Source of the DNA: Candidatus Latescibacterota bacterium | Lineage (GTDB): Bacteria; Latescibacterota; UBA2968; UBA8231 | Direction of reading: 5' to 3' | Assembly (NCBI GenBank): GCA_022827835.1 | Contig: JAJEIO010000032.1 | Location: forward strand, 181,748 to 245,747 | DNA: 64,000 nucleotides | Part shown: positions 7,598 through 16,414 of the stretch, in pieces | Numbering within the stretch: position 1 is the stretch's first letter | How the letters are laid out: every line of letters starts with the position of its first letter | Translations under genes and position numbers: made by a program | Notes under the pieces: generated by a model | The model's input: the letters and a program-made list of their open reading frames with translations, nothing else | The model's database searches: none | Told to the model about the DNA's origin: nothing

Positions 7598-8704
7598 ATG
7601 AGTGATGCCCTAGCGTATCCAACCTACGAAAGCCTCGGCGTGCGTCCCTTGGTCAACTGTCGAGGAACCTTTACCATCATCAGCGGCTCGTTGATTTTGC
7701 CGGAGGTGCGGCAGGCCATGGTCGAGGCTTCCAAGCAATACGTCCATCTCGACGAGTTGATGGAAGCCGTCGGAACGCGCATCGGCGAGTTGATGCAGTG
7801 CGAATGGGGGCTTGTTACTAATGGTTGCGCTGCGGCGCTGTGCCAAGTTACAGCCGCTTGCGTGGCCGGCACGGATCCCGAGAAAATGGCGCGGTTGCCC
7901 GATGCTACGGGCATGAAAAACCAAGTCCTCGTCCAGCCGAGCCACCGCCACGTGTACGATCACGCCGTACGCATGGTCGGCGTCGAAATAATCGAGGTTG
8001 AGACGCGCGCCGATATAGAGGCGGCGCTGTCGGACCGTACGGCCATGTTGTTGGTGTTTGGCGATGCGGCCGAGCGGGGCCAGATCTCGGTGGCGGATAT
8101 GGCGGCGGTTGGGCAGCGGCACGGCGTGCCGACGTTTGTCGATGCCGCGGCCGAGCGACCGGACGTGCCCAACTGGTATCTGGAGCAGGGAGCCGATGCA
8201 GTGGCTTATTCGGGCGGCAAGTGCCTGCGCGGGCCGCAGGCGTCGGGCTTGGTCTTGGGGCGCAAGGAACTGTTGCAGGCCGCTTTCCTCAACGGGGCAC
8301 CGCACCACGCGCTAGGGAGGCCGATGAAGGCGGGCAAGGAAGAAATCATGGGGCTGTTGGCCGCGGTGGAGCAGTGGGTGGTGCGCGACCATGCAGCCGA
8401 ATGGCGGGAGTGGGAGCGGCGCTTGGCCGTGATAGCGGCGGCAGTGGAGCCGTTTCCTTCGGTGGCGACGCAAGTCAATCAGCCTGGGCGCTCGAATGTC
8501 GCGCCTAACTTGGCGGTGCGCTGGGATCGAGACCAGCTAGCCCTCAGTGGTAACGAACTAGCGCGCCAACTATCGGCTGGCCAGCCGCGAATCGAGATCG
8601 CCGCCCACGAGAGCGGCTTTGGGATCAATCCCTATATGATGGAGTCTGGCGAGGAAGACATTGTGGCGCGGCGGGTGAGCGAGGTTTTGGCCGCAGTTGA
8701 TTAG
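7598..8704 (+). CDS. SelA-like PLP-dependent enzyme
   Basis: A 368-residue protein of the SelA/D-glucosaminate-6-phosphate ammonia-lyase-like branch of fold-type I PLP enzymes. It opens with YESLGVRPLVNCRGTFT, the typical start of this branch. VTNGCAAALCQVTAAC binds the cofactor phosphate, and the Schiff-base Lys208 is in YSGGKCLRGPQASG. It is much shorter than true selenocysteine synthase (about 460 residues) and lacks the extended N-terminal region, so it is not expected to make Sec-tRNA. Relatives act as lyases on amino sugars or amino acids; the substrate is unknown. An AAAGGACTCC ribosome binding site precedes the ATG. It ends 3 nt from the convergent PBP gene. Confidence 0.82.
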   Translation: MSDALAYPTYESLGVRPLVNCRGTFTIISGSLILPEVRQAMVEASKQYVHLDELMEAVGTRIGELMQCEWGLVTNGCAAALCQVTAACVAGTDPEKMARLPDATGMKNQVLVQPSHRHVYDHAVRMVGVEIIEVETRADIEAALSDRTAMLLVFGDAAERGQISVADMAAVGQRHGVPTFVDAAAERPDVPNWYLEQGADAVAYSGGKCLRGPQASGLVLGRKELLQAAFLNGAPHHALGRPMKAGKEEIMGLLAAVEQWVVRDHAAEWREWERRLAVIAAAVEPFPSVATQVNQPGRSNVAPNLAVRWDRDQLALSGNELARQLSAGQPRIEIAAHESGFGINPYMMESGEEDIVARRVSEVLAAVD

Positions 8705-8707
8705 TGG

Positions 8708-10750
8708 TTAGTTAGGCCGCTCGCCCCGGCGCAAGGCCACGGACAGCGGCTCAACCCCGTCCTCGTTGGGCTTTGAACTCACCTCGCCGGTGAGGGGATT
8801 CACGCTGTAGATCATCACGGCCTCGGGCACGTCAAAATCCTTTTCCGGCCGCCCCTCGTTTATGGCGATCATAAAGTCCGTCCAGATGGGCACGGCGCCG
8901 CTGCCACCGGTGATTTGCATCCCGCGCGTATCCACCAGCTTATGAGTGCGGCGGTCGTCGAACCCCACCCAGACGCTGGCGATTAAGTCCGGGGTGAAGC
9001 CAGTGAACCAAGCGTCGGTATTGTCGTTGGTCGTGCCGGTCTTGCCAGCGGCTGGCCGCGCAAAACCCAACGTGCGCACTCGGCGGCCGGTGCCGCGGTC
9101 CACGGTCTGGCGCAAGAGGTGGACCATCTGCGCGGCGAGGTCGGGCGCGATAGCTTGGCGGATCTGCGGCTGGTGGGTAAATATCTGCTGGCCGTCGGCA
9201 TCGACGATCCGTTCTATCAAGGCCGGCGTCACCTGCAAGCCGTAGTTGGCGAAAATCCCGTACGCCGCGGCCATCTCCAATACGGTGACTTCGGCGACGC
9301 CCAAGACAATGCTCTTGTAGGCCCCTATTGGCCCAGCAAAACCCAAGCGGTGGGCTATTTCGACGACGCGGGGCGGACCGACGAGTTCGGAGATTTGTAT
9401 GGCCGTGGAGTTGGCCGAGCGAACTAAGGCCCACGCTGCGGTCGTCTGTCCCAAGTAGCGGTTGTTGTAGTTGCGCGGTTGCCACTTTTGTCCATTGACG
9501 ATATAGGTGCGCCGCTCGTCGTTAAAGACGGTGACTGGGCTGATCTCACCTGCCTCCAAAGCTGCTAAATAGGCTATCGGCTTAAAGCCAGAGCCGGGCT
9601 GGCGGCGGGCGGTGAGGGCCCGGTTGTAGTAGCTGACGAAAATGTCTCGGCCCCCGACCATGGCCAGCACTTTCCCGGTCGGCGACAGGCACACCAACGC
9701 GCCTTGGACGTAGGCCGGGCGCTCGGCCATCGACGCTTCCGCATAGGGCTTAAACCCCAGCCGCTTATCTAACTCGACCATCCCCTTGGCGACCGCTTCT
9801 TCAGCCGCTTCTTGCATTGTAATGTCCAAGGTGGTATAGACCTTCAGGCTCCCATAATGCAGGGCCGACGGTCCCCACTGCCGGACGATTTCTGCGTTGA
9901 TGGCTTCGACCCAATAGGGTACTGGGTTGCGGGGCGGGTAGCCTGGGTTGATGAGGTCTTCGGCTCGGAGGGCGGCGTATTCCCGGCGCGTCGCCGGGTC
10001 GAGGAAGCCGCTGGCGACCATGCGGTCGAGCACGTGTTGCAGCCGGGAGGTAGCCCGTTGGGGGTGCCGCAGGGGATTGTACTTGGTCGGGGCGTTGACC
10101 TGGCCGATGAGCATGGCGGCGCGGGGCAGGCTCAGCGAGTCTGGGGTGGTGTCGAAGAAGGTGATCGCGGCGTCGTGAATGCCGTAGGCGTTGGTGCCGT
10201 AGAATACCTCGTTGAGGTACAGCTCTAGGAGGCGATTTTTGTAAGCGGGTTGCCCAGCGGCGTTGGTGTCTGGATATGAGGCGGCAAAGAACGCCTCTAG
10301 TTGCAAGGCGAGGAGTGCTTCCGAGAGCTTGCGCGCAAAGGTTTTTTCTGGAGAAAAGAACAGGCGTTTGACGAGCTGTTGGGTCAAGGTGCTGCCGCCG
10401 CGCGTAATGCTGCCCTTGCGCAGGTTGTCGCGCACCGCGCCGCCGATGGCCAGCAGGTCGATGCCTCGATGGTGGTAAAAGTGCGCGTCTTCCGTGGCGA
10501 TGAGCGCTTGCACGACGTAGGGGCTGATGTCTTCGAGGCGCACCCATTGGCGGCTCTGATTGAAGGTGTAGATGCGCTCGCCAGAAGCCGCGTACATCTC
10601 CGTGCCAGGGCGGATGCCCAACTCGTGCGGATCGGTGGGCAGGCTGGGCAAGTTAGGGGCCATGCGCCAGATGGCGTACCCCACTCCCGCCCCACCCGCC
10701 AAGATGAAGAACACAGCCAAGACCACGCCGATGAGTAGCGCACGTCTCAT
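8708..10750 (-). CDS. Penicillin-binding protein 1A (glycosyltransferase/transpeptidase)
   Basis: A 680-residue class A PBP that polymerises and cross-links peptidoglycan at the inner membrane. There is one N-terminal membrane segment (residues ~4-28). The GT51 domain shows TEDAHFYHHRG at ~86-96 with catalytic Glu87, GGSTLTQQLVK at ~118-128, and a second Glu region in LLELYLNEVFYG. The transpeptidase domain has S387-x-x-K390 (PGSGFKP), S445-A-N447 and K570-T-G572 (AAGKTGTT). All expected catalytic residues are present. It is the second gene of a two-gene unit: its ATG overlaps the stop of the upstream unknown membrane protein (ATGA), which suggests coupled synthesis. Confidence 0.95.
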   Translation of the reverse strand: MRRALLIGVVLAVFFILAGGAGVGYAIWRMAPNLPSLPTDPHELGIRPGTEMYAASGERIYTFNQSRQWVRLEDISPYVVQALIATEDAHFYHHRGIDLLAIGGAVRDNLRKGSITRGGSTLTQQLVKRLFFSPEKTFARKLSEALLALQLEAFFAASYPDTNAAGQPAYKNRLLELYLNEVFYGTNAYGIHDAAITFFDTTPDSLSLPRAAMLIGQVNAPTKYNPLRHPQRATSRLQHVLDRMVASGFLDPATRREYAALRAEDLINPGYPPRNPVPYWVEAINAEIVRQWGPSALHYGSLKVYTTLDITMQEAAEEAVAKGMVELDKRLGFKPYAEASMAERPAYVQGALVCLSPTGKVLAMVGGRDIFVSYYNRALTARRQPGSGFKPIAYLAALEAGEISPVTVFNDERRTYIVNGQKWQPRNYNNRYLGQTTAAWALVRSANSTAIQISELVGPPRVVEIAHRLGFAGPIGAYKSIVLGVAEVTVLEMAAAYGIFANYGLQVTPALIERIVDADGQQIFTHQPQIRQAIAPDLAAQMVHLLRQTVDRGTGRRVRTLGFARPAAGKTGTTNDNTDAWFTGFTPDLIASVWVGFDDRRTHKLVDTRGMQITGGSGAVPIWTDFMIAINEGRPEKDFDVPEAVMIYSVNPLTGEVSSKPNEDGVEPLSVALRRGERPN

Positions 10751-11640
10751 TGTTCTTCCAATCCGAGGTGTTGTTGCACGGACTGGGCCGGAAGCACGAG
10801 CGCTGTGGCCTCTTGGCCTGGCACGAGTGCGTACGCGGCGAATTGATCTTCGTCTCCAGTGCGGGTCAGACGCAGTTCAAAACCGTCTGCGCTGTCCCAA
10901 GCTGTGAGTAGATGCTTGACCTCACCTTGGCGTAGCGAATCGGCCCGCGCTTGCACGACCTCCGCTAGGGCGGCTGTGATGATCGGCCCGGCATCGCTTT
11001 GCACGCGCTCGGGGTCAGGACCCAAAAGCGGCGCTAAGTGCTGACGCCAGTAGGCCATGTCTTCCTCTTTCATCTTCAGAAAGGTCCAAGCTTCGGGCTC
11101 GTCTTTAGCCAGTAGGCATTTGTGAAGATGAAAGAAGAGCGAGCCGTCCTCTAGGGCTATTTGCGCGCCGACGAGGGCGCGGAGATACGAACCGTGGTCG
11201 GGTACGATAGCTTGGGTTAGCAAAGAGCGGCCCTGCTCGTAGATCTGCAGGGAATAGGCGAGTTCGCGTAGGTTTTCCGGACTGAGGAGATCGGGCTGAA
11301 GGGCGGTGTCGCGCCGCGCGACCGCAAAGAACGCCGCGTGGGTGCCGTGGTACTGAAGTTGGTAGTGATTTTGCAAGACCGGCAGCGGGGCTTGGCGCGG
11401 CTCTAGCGGCACCTCGGCCAGCGAGTCGGATAGGGCCATGCGAGTCTGCCGGCTGGCGAGAATGCCCTGCCAGAGCGCACCTCCTGGCTGGCGTTTGGAG
11501 TTTTGCTGCATCAGGTATTGACCGATGTAGCGGGCCACGTATTGGGTTCGGTACTCAAGCAAAAAAAGTACGCAAGCAGCCCCCAAAGGCACCAGCGCAC
11601 ACAGGGCGATGCGGACGAGGCCGTAGAGCGAGGATAACAT
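10747..11640 (-). CDS. Unknown single-pass membrane protein coupled to PBP1A
   Basis: A 297-residue protein with an N-terminal hydrophobic segment at residues ~5-27, which predicts an anchor with a large periplasmic part. I do not recognise the family. The soluble part is mostly helical with a few aromatic-rich stretches (YQLQYHGTHAAFF, MAYWRQHL) and a C-terminal beta portion. Its stop codon overlaps the PBP1A start (4-nt ATGA), and it is the first gene of the pair, so a role as a regulator or partner of PBP1A, analogous to Lpo-type activators, is plausible. That role is inferred from position only. No lipobox is seen. The divergent FN3 gene starts 112 nt away across a shared promoter region. 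Confidence 0.7.
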   Translation of the reverse strand: MLSSLYGLVRIALCALVPLGAACVLFLLEYRTQYVARYIGQYLMQQNSKRQPGGALWQGILASRQTRMALSDSLAEVPLEPRQAPLPVLQNHYQLQYHGTHAAFFAVARRDTALQPDLLSPENLRELAYSLQIYEQGRSLLTQAIVPDHGSYLRALVGAQIALEDGSLFFHLHKCLLAKDEPEAWTFLKMKEEDMAYWRQHLAPLLGPDPERVQSDAGPIITAALAEVVQARADSLRQGEVKHLLTAWDSADGFELRLTRTGDEDQFAAYALVPGQEATALVLPAQSVQQHLGLEEQ

Positions 11641-11752
11641 AGCGACACAATAAGTTCAGGACAGCTACTTGTCAAAAGTGCTTGCCCATTTTGGGCGGCT
11701 AATGGTACTTTTGGTTGAGAGGCGATTAATCTATCTGGGGAGGTAGAAAAAT

Positions 11753-12739
11753 ATGAAACGCCTAAAATTTGCATGGATTGCCGTCGTCGTTGGGTTGTGG
11801 CACTGCGGCGACGAGGGCGAAAAGGGCACCAGTCCCGTCGCGACCATTGATTCTCCGCAGACACCGCGCGCGCTAAGTGTGGAGCGCATCGGCGATGGCG
11901 AGGTATGGCTCAATTGGCAGGCTGTCGAGGGCGATGGCGAGGTACTCTACGTCGTCTATCGCTCGGTCGGAGACGACGCGACCGTGGCCATTGACTCCAC
12001 GTTTGAGACCCGATACAAGGATCAGGGGCTACGATACGAGCTGGAGTACACCTATCGAGTAACCGCGATAAACGGCGGCGGCGAGAGCAGCCCCTCGAAT
12101 GCCGTCAGCGGCCAGCCCCTCAACAGCTTGACGCCGCAGCGGCCGATCGCGGTGCGCGCCGTTGCGCATCACCTCGAAGTACTCGGCCAACTCGACATCG
12201 CACTCGATTGGGCTGACAACGCGGAGACCGATCTCGCAGGTTACCGGGTCTATCGCTCGACTGAGCAGGGTTTCACGCCGACCCTTGGGCATTTGCTCAT
12301 GCAGGTGTCGGGGCCGAGCTTCATCGACGCGGAGATCGCGGTGGGCACGGTGTACTACTACCGAATTACGGCGATAGATCTCGGCGGCAAGGAAAGCAAG
12401 GCCTCCGAGGAAGTAAGCGACGTCGCACTACCCTCGCCGGTGCCGTTGGTCCCGGTCGCCGGAGAAGAAGCCGCGGCACCGTTGACCTTTACTTGGAATC
12501 GCTTGCCCGAGGCGCGCGCATTCCGGGTGATCGTCACTACCTCACTGACCAGTGGCGAAGTGTCAGACATACCGCTGACTAGCGATACCACGGCCGTATT
12601 TACCGGTCGCATTAAGGATGGGGGCTTGGTCGCGCTCGAACCCGGACAAGTGTACTACTGGAAGGTCGTGGCCAGTACGCACGCCGAGGGGATTGAGAAT
12701 TCGGTGAGTCGGGTCGAGAGTTTTAAAGTGGCTGAGTAG
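11753..12739 (+). CDS. Exported protein with fibronectin type III repeats
   Basis: A 328-residue protein behind a GGGGAGGT ribosome binding site. The N-terminus MKRLKFAWIAVVVGLWHC looks like a lipoprotein signal, but Trp-His before the Cys is far from the usual L-A-G-C box, so lipid attachment is uncertain. Two clear FN3-like domains follow: residues ~35-125 (VWLNWQAVEGDGEVLYVVYRS to YTYRVTAINGGGESS) and ~130-225 (IALDWADNAETDLAGYRVYRS to YYYRITAIDLGGKES). A third, more divergent one at ~230-325 ends with YYWKVVAS. Such proteins act in cell-surface binding; no enzyme domain is present. It ends 1 nt before the CCA-type gene, so the two are probably co-transcribed although functionally unrelated. 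Confidence 0.75.
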   Translation: MKRLKFAWIAVVVGLWHCGDEGEKGTSPVATIDSPQTPRALSVERIGDGEVWLNWQAVEGDGEVLYVVYRSVGDDATVAIDSTFETRYKDQGLRYELEYTYRVTAINGGGESSPSNAVSGQPLNSLTPQRPIAVRAVAHHLEVLGQLDIALDWADNAETDLAGYRVYRSTEQGFTPTLGHLLMQVSGPSFIDAEIAVGTVYYYRITAIDLGGKESKASEEVSDVALPSPVPLVPVAGEEAAAPLTFTWNRLPEARAFRVIVTTSLTSGEVSDIPLTSDTTAVFTGRIKDGGLVALEPGQVYYWKVVASTHAEGIENSVSRVESFKVAE

Positions 12740-12740
12740 G

Positions 12741-14063
12741 ATGGACGCGGATATAGACGCTGGGGCACTGCGCGTTGTCGAGACCTTGCGCCGGGCTGGC
12801 TTCCAAGCTCTGCTAGCCGGTGGTTGCGTGCGCGACTTGGCATTGGGACGCGTGCCTAAGGACTGGGATGTAGCTACGGATGCGGGGCCAGAAGAGGTGG
12901 CTGCACTCTTTGAGCACACGGTGCCGGTGGGCGCGCAGTTTGGTATCTCATTGGTGGTGCTCGACGAGGGCGACTACGAGGTAGCGCGCTTTCGTCGCGA
13001 CGGCCCGTACCGCGATAGCCGCCGTCCCGCATCCATCGAGCCAGCCGACGCCCGCGCCGATGCCGCGCGCCGCGACTTTACCATCAACGGCCTGTTCTAC
13101 GACCCGGAGAGCGGTGAACTGCTCGATTACGTCGGCGGACAGCGCGACCTCGACGCCAAGGTCATCCGCGCCATCGGCGACCCGGCTGCGCGCTTTGCCG
13201 AAGACCATCTGCGCCTGTTGCGGGCCGTGCGCTTTGCCGCTCGGCTCGACTTTACCATCGAACCCGCGACGTGGGATGTGCTCTGTGCTCAGGTCGGGTC
13301 CATTGCCAGCGTCAGTGCCGAGCGCATCCGCGACGAGCTAACCCTGCTGTTGACCGAGGGGGGGGCCGGGTGCGGCTTGCGCCTGTTGGACCAGTCGGGT
13401 CTGCTGGAAGCCGTGCTGCCGGAAGTCGCGGCCATGCGCGGCGTGCCGCAAGACGCTGAATTCCATCCCGAAGGCGATGTGTGGACCCATGTCCAGCTTC
13501 TCTTTGATCATCTCGACGAGCCGTCGGCTGAGCTGGCTTGGAGTGCGTTGCTGCACGACATTGGCAAACCATCTACTATGGTGCGAGCCGAGCGCATCCG
13601 CTTCCACGGCCACGACGCGATTGGGGCCAAAATGGCGGCGGCGATTTGCGGGCGGCTGCGGATGTCCAACGAAGCGCGGCGGGTCATCGGCACGCTCGTG
13701 GCCGACCACATGCGGATAAGCCATGTGCGCCAGATGCGCTCTAGTACGCTTGTGCGCCTGTTGCGCGAGCCGCACTTTCCCGAGTTGCTCGAATTGCACC
13801 GCGCCGATTGCTTGGCCAGCCACGGCAAGCTCGACCTGTACGAGTTTTGCCAAGAGCAGTTGGCCGCCTTAAAAAAGGAACATCTGCGCCCACCGGCTTT
13901 GCTCACCGGAGACGATCTAATCGCCTTGGGCTTTGCGCCTGGGCCTCTGTTTAGGGAAATTCTCGCCGCGGTCGAGGATGCTCAGTTGGAAGGGCGACTC
14001 GACAACTACCAATCTGCGCTGCGTTTCGTACAGCGCAAATTCTGCGCTGAGCCTGCTGCCTAA
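12741..14063 (+). CDS. tRNA nucleotidyltransferase / poly(A) polymerase family protein with HD domain
   Basis: A 440-residue class II nucleotidyltransferase. LAGGCVRD at ~25-32 and the metal-binding pair in DWDVATDA at ~41-48 form the active site. ARRDFTINGLFYDP and LRLLRAVRFAARLDF are the characteristic tRNA/nucleotide-binding motifs. A C-terminal HD phosphohydrolase domain begins near residue 270 with LLHDIGKPSTM and continues with HDAIGAKMA and VADHMRISH. This layout fits bacterial CCA-adding or A-adding enzymes that repair tRNA 3' ends. Whether it adds CC, A or CCA cannot be told, because some phyla split the activity between two genes. The start follows the FN3 gene stop directly. Confidence 0.88.
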   Translation: MDADIDAGALRVVETLRRAGFQALLAGGCVRDLALGRVPKDWDVATDAGPEEVAALFEHTVPVGAQFGISLVVLDEGDYEVARFRRDGPYRDSRRPASIEPADARADAARRDFTINGLFYDPESGELLDYVGGQRDLDAKVIRAIGDPAARFAEDHLRLLRAVRFAARLDFTIEPATWDVLCAQVGSIASVSAERIRDELTLLLTEGGAGCGLRLLDQSGLLEAVLPEVAAMRGVPQDAEFHPEGDVWTHVQLLFDHLDEPSAELAWSALLHDIGKPSTMVRAERIRFHGHDAIGAKMAAAICGRLRMSNEARRVIGTLVADHMRISHVRQMRSSTLVRLLREPHFPELLELHRADCLASHGKLDLYEFCQEQLAALKKEHLRPPALLTGDDLIALGFAPGPLFREILAAVEDAQLEGRLDNYQSALRFVQRKFCAEPAA

Positions 14064-14107
14064 TTCACAAGATGATCCGCAGATGGACGCAGATAATCGC
14101 AGAATTT

Positions 14108-14133
14108 TAGGGGCGACCGGCCGGTCGCCCCTA
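14108..14133. repeat. 26-bp perfect palindrome in a convergent intergenic region
   Basis: The bases TAGGGGCGACC/GGTCGCCCCTA flank a GGCC centre and read identically on both strands over 26 bp, centred between 14120 and 14121. It sits in the 101-bp gap between two convergent genes, next to a CAGATGGACGCAGATAATCGCAGA tract that itself has a loose CGCAGAT repeat. It may fold into a strong hairpin that ends transcription in both directions, although no T-run follows. It may also be a copy of a dispersed palindromic element. No second copy was seen in this window. Confidence 0.75.
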
Positions 14134-14164
14134 CATGCTGCCGGACGGTTTGTGCAACGTGCGT

Positions 14165-16066
14165 TCAGTTTAGACCCCGCTTGAGTACCTCTAGTACCGG
14201 CTGGTGCCCTGCTGGCGACATCAGGTACAGTCCACTCCAACCTTCAGCGCGGACTTGACGCACTTGCTCGGCAGCCAATTCGACGCCCGCTTTGGCTTGG
14301 TCGGCTGGGTCCGCATACGCGGATAGCTCGGCAAAAATCGCTTCCGGCACAACCACTCCGGGCACCTCGGCAATGCGCCGGGCGTGTTCCAACCCCCGCA
14401 GCACCATGACCCCCACAATGATCGGCACCTGAGCGCGATAAGTGGTCAGGGCCGCTAGAGCCTTGCGGTCAAAGGTCGGCTGGGTCATTACGTAATCGGC
14501 TCCCGCGTCGATTTTGTGCGCTAGCCGCTCCCACTCGCGCTGGAGATCGAGGGCTTCTGGCTCGCAGCCTGTGCCAATGGTAAAGTGGGTGCGGGGGTCG
14601 CGGTGCGAGCCGAGCGATTGGCCGCCAAAGTCCAGTCCGGCATTGAGAAAGGCGTGGGTATAGCGAATGAGGGCGGTGGAGTCGAGGTCGAAAACAGCGG
14701 TCGAGCGCGGATAGGTCGGGGCCATTTTCGGGGGATCGCCGGTGATGAAGAGGATGTTGTGGATGCGGTTGGCCCAATAGCCGATGAGCCGGCTTTGCAA
14801 CCCCATGACGTTGAGGTCGCGGCTGGTACAGTGGGGAATTAGTTCGAGGCGGTCGCGCTCCCAATGCAGGCGGCGGCGGATGAGGTGGATGAAATCGCCC
14901 GGCGGCATTAGGGGGATGCCGCGCGAGCCATCGGTTATGTCGAGGGCATCGGCCAAGCCCGAGGCGGCCAACTCGGCGACAAAAGCGAGCCGGGCTTTCA
15001 GGCCGCCGGTGCCGCGCGGGGGCAGCAACTCGACGCTGACGGCGAATTGGCCGTCGAAGAGCTTGCGCGAGAACGGGCCATTGCGGCGCTTGGCGGTTGC
15101 GTCGGTTGGTTGCTGATCCGGCGTCCTTGCCAACTGGACGATGCGCTCCCCGGCCGCAAGGCCGTGGAGGTAGTTGTGCATCTCGTGGATGTGGGGGGGA
15201 TGGACCTCGCAACAGCCGCCGATGAGGCGTGCGCCCTTGTGCGCCATTTCGCGGGCAAAGCGCCCCATGCACTCGGGGTTGACGCCCGTTAGGTAGCGAT
15301 GGCCTACGCGCCGGAACTCGCCGCCGTTGGGCATGACCGCGAGTTGGACTTGGCCGTCGCGCACGGATGCACATTTTTGCGCTGCGGCGAGAAAGGCCCG
15401 CGCTTCCGCGAGCGCACAGCAGTTGATGCCAACGACATCTGCGCCCAAGGCCGCGGCGGTTTGGACGTATGTTTGGGGGGCTTGCTCCCACGTGCCGTCG
15501 CGCTGGTGCAAGGCCATCTGGACGATGACTGGCGCGGGGCTGTCGAGGTCCTGTAGTAGCTCTAAGAGGGCGGCGACCTGATCGAGGCAAGTAAAAGTTT
15601 CCAACAACAGGGCATCGACACCGCTGGCGACGAGGGATTCGATTTGGGCGCGGTACAGGTCGCTGGCCGTGCGTGGGGATTGGGCTGTCGGCAGGGGTGG
15701 GCCTAGGGAGCCGAGGACGAATAAAGGATCGCTGGACTGGGCCTGTTGGTGGTATTGGTCAATGGCCTCGCGGGCCAAGCGCACGGCCGTCGCGTTGAGC
15801 TCGGCGATGGACGCAGCGGAAGGATAGGTCGCGTTGGCGGCAAAGGAATTGCTGGTCAGGCATTGGGCACCGGCTTGCAGATATTCGAGGTGGAGTTGGC
15901 GGACGAGTGCTGGGCGGGTGAGGTTGAAGGCTTCGTAGAGGTGATTTTGCTCGGAGACGCGGCCGGTAAGCGCGAATAGGTAAGAGCCGAGGGCACCGTC
16001 GGCTAGCAAGGGGCGGTGGTGGAGGGCGGCGAGGAATGGGTGCATGGAGACAGTGGGGTTGTCCAC
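14165..16066 (-). CDS. Homocysteine S-methyltransferase / methylenetetrahydrofolate reductase fusion
   Basis: A 633-residue two-domain enzyme. Residues ~10-300 are a Pfam S-methyl_trans barrel: LADGALGSYLFALTG at the N-terminus, a zinc-binding Cys in VGINCCALAEA and the Cys pair in IGGCCEVHPPH. From ~335 the MTHFR domain follows: VSVELLPPRGTGG, ADALDITDGSRGIPLMPP, ITGDPPK and YVMTQPTFD are its flavin and folate signatures. The fusion would reduce methylene-THF and pass the methyl group to homocysteine for methionine synthesis. The GTG at 16066 overlaps the upstream stop; an ATG at 16045 is an equally good start. It lies directly behind the nitrile hydratase genes without an obvious metabolic link. 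Confidence 0.92.
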   Translation of the reverse strand: MDNPTVSMHPFLAALHHRPLLADGALGSYLFALTGRVSEQNHLYEAFNLTRPALVRQLHLEYLQAGAQCLTSNSFAANATYPSAASIAELNATAVRLAREAIDQYHQQAQSSDPLFVLGSLGPPLPTAQSPRTASDLYRAQIESLVASGVDALLLETFTCLDQVAALLELLQDLDSPAPVIVQMALHQRDGTWEQAPQTYVQTAAALGADVVGINCCALAEARAFLAAAQKCASVRDGQVQLAVMPNGGEFRRVGHRYLTGVNPECMGRFAREMAHKGARLIGGCCEVHPPHIHEMHNYLHGLAAGERIVQLARTPDQQPTDATAKRRNGPFSRKLFDGQFAVSVELLPPRGTGGLKARLAFVAELAASGLADALDITDGSRGIPLMPPGDFIHLIRRRLHWERDRLELIPHCTSRDLNVMGLQSRLIGYWANRIHNILFITGDPPKMAPTYPRSTAVFDLDSTALIRYTHAFLNAGLDFGGQSLGSHRDPRTHFTIGTGCEPEALDLQREWERLAHKIDAGADYVMTQPTFDRKALAALTTYRAQVPIIVGVMVLRGLEHARRIAEVPGVVVPEAIFAELSAYADPADQAKAGVELAAEQVRQVRAEGWSGLYLMSPAGHQPVLEVLKRGLN

Positions 16067-16404
16067 TAATGCTCGTGATCGTCGTGAATGCCAGCGGCGT
16101 ATTCTGCTGTTTTGGCGTCTAGTTGTTCTCGGCTGAGCAAGCCCTTGGCAATGATCAACTCTTCGAGCGAAGCGATCCAGCGGGTGTAATAGTTAGCGGG
16201 GTCGTTGTTTTGGTCGGCCACGGCGATGGTCGCCGCTAGTTCCGCACTGAACTCGCGCCATTCGTAGAGTTCTTTCTGCTTAAGTGCAACGGCAAGGCCA
16301 AAAGCGCGTGCTTCCCAAGGGGCCTGAAAGATCAGTTCGCCATTTTCTCGCGGCAAGGCGATTTGTGCTTCCATAGTGGAAATTTGTCGATCAGCTTGTT
16401 TCAT
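16066..16404 (-). CDS. Nitrile hydratase accessory protein (activator, NhhG/P14K type)
   Basis: A 112-residue protein homologous to the N-terminal part of nitrile hydratase beta subunits: LIFQAPWEARAFGLAVALKQ matches HHPWEGRVLAMTVA of the neighbouring beta subunit, and NYYTRWIASLEELIIAKGLL matches its YYEKWLHSRIKGLIDAGVL. Small proteins of this kind escort cobalt or iron and help oxidise the active-site cysteines of the alpha subunit. The C-terminus ends in a short His-rich tail (HDDHEH), which may bind metal. The order beta-alpha-accessory is that of cobalt-type operons such as Rhodococcus rhodochrous nhhBAG. It lies 10 nt after the alpha gene. Confidence 0.88.
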   Translation of the reverse strand: MKQADRQISTMEAQIALPRENGELIFQAPWEARAFGLAVALKQKELYEWREFSAELAATIAVADQNNDPANYYTRWIASLEELIIAKGLLSREQLDAKTAEYAAGIHDDHEH

Positions 16405-16414
16405 TACTCCAGCC

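Noticed and set aside
7598-8704. True selenocysteine synthase (SelA)
   Set aside because: It is about 90 residues too short and lacks the N-terminal tRNA-binding part; no selB, selC or selD is nearby.
14469-15590. 373-codon alternative frame in the methyltransferase/MTHFR gene
   Set aside because: Arg/Pro-rich product in the +1 frame of a well-supported enzyme, typical of GC-rich shadows.
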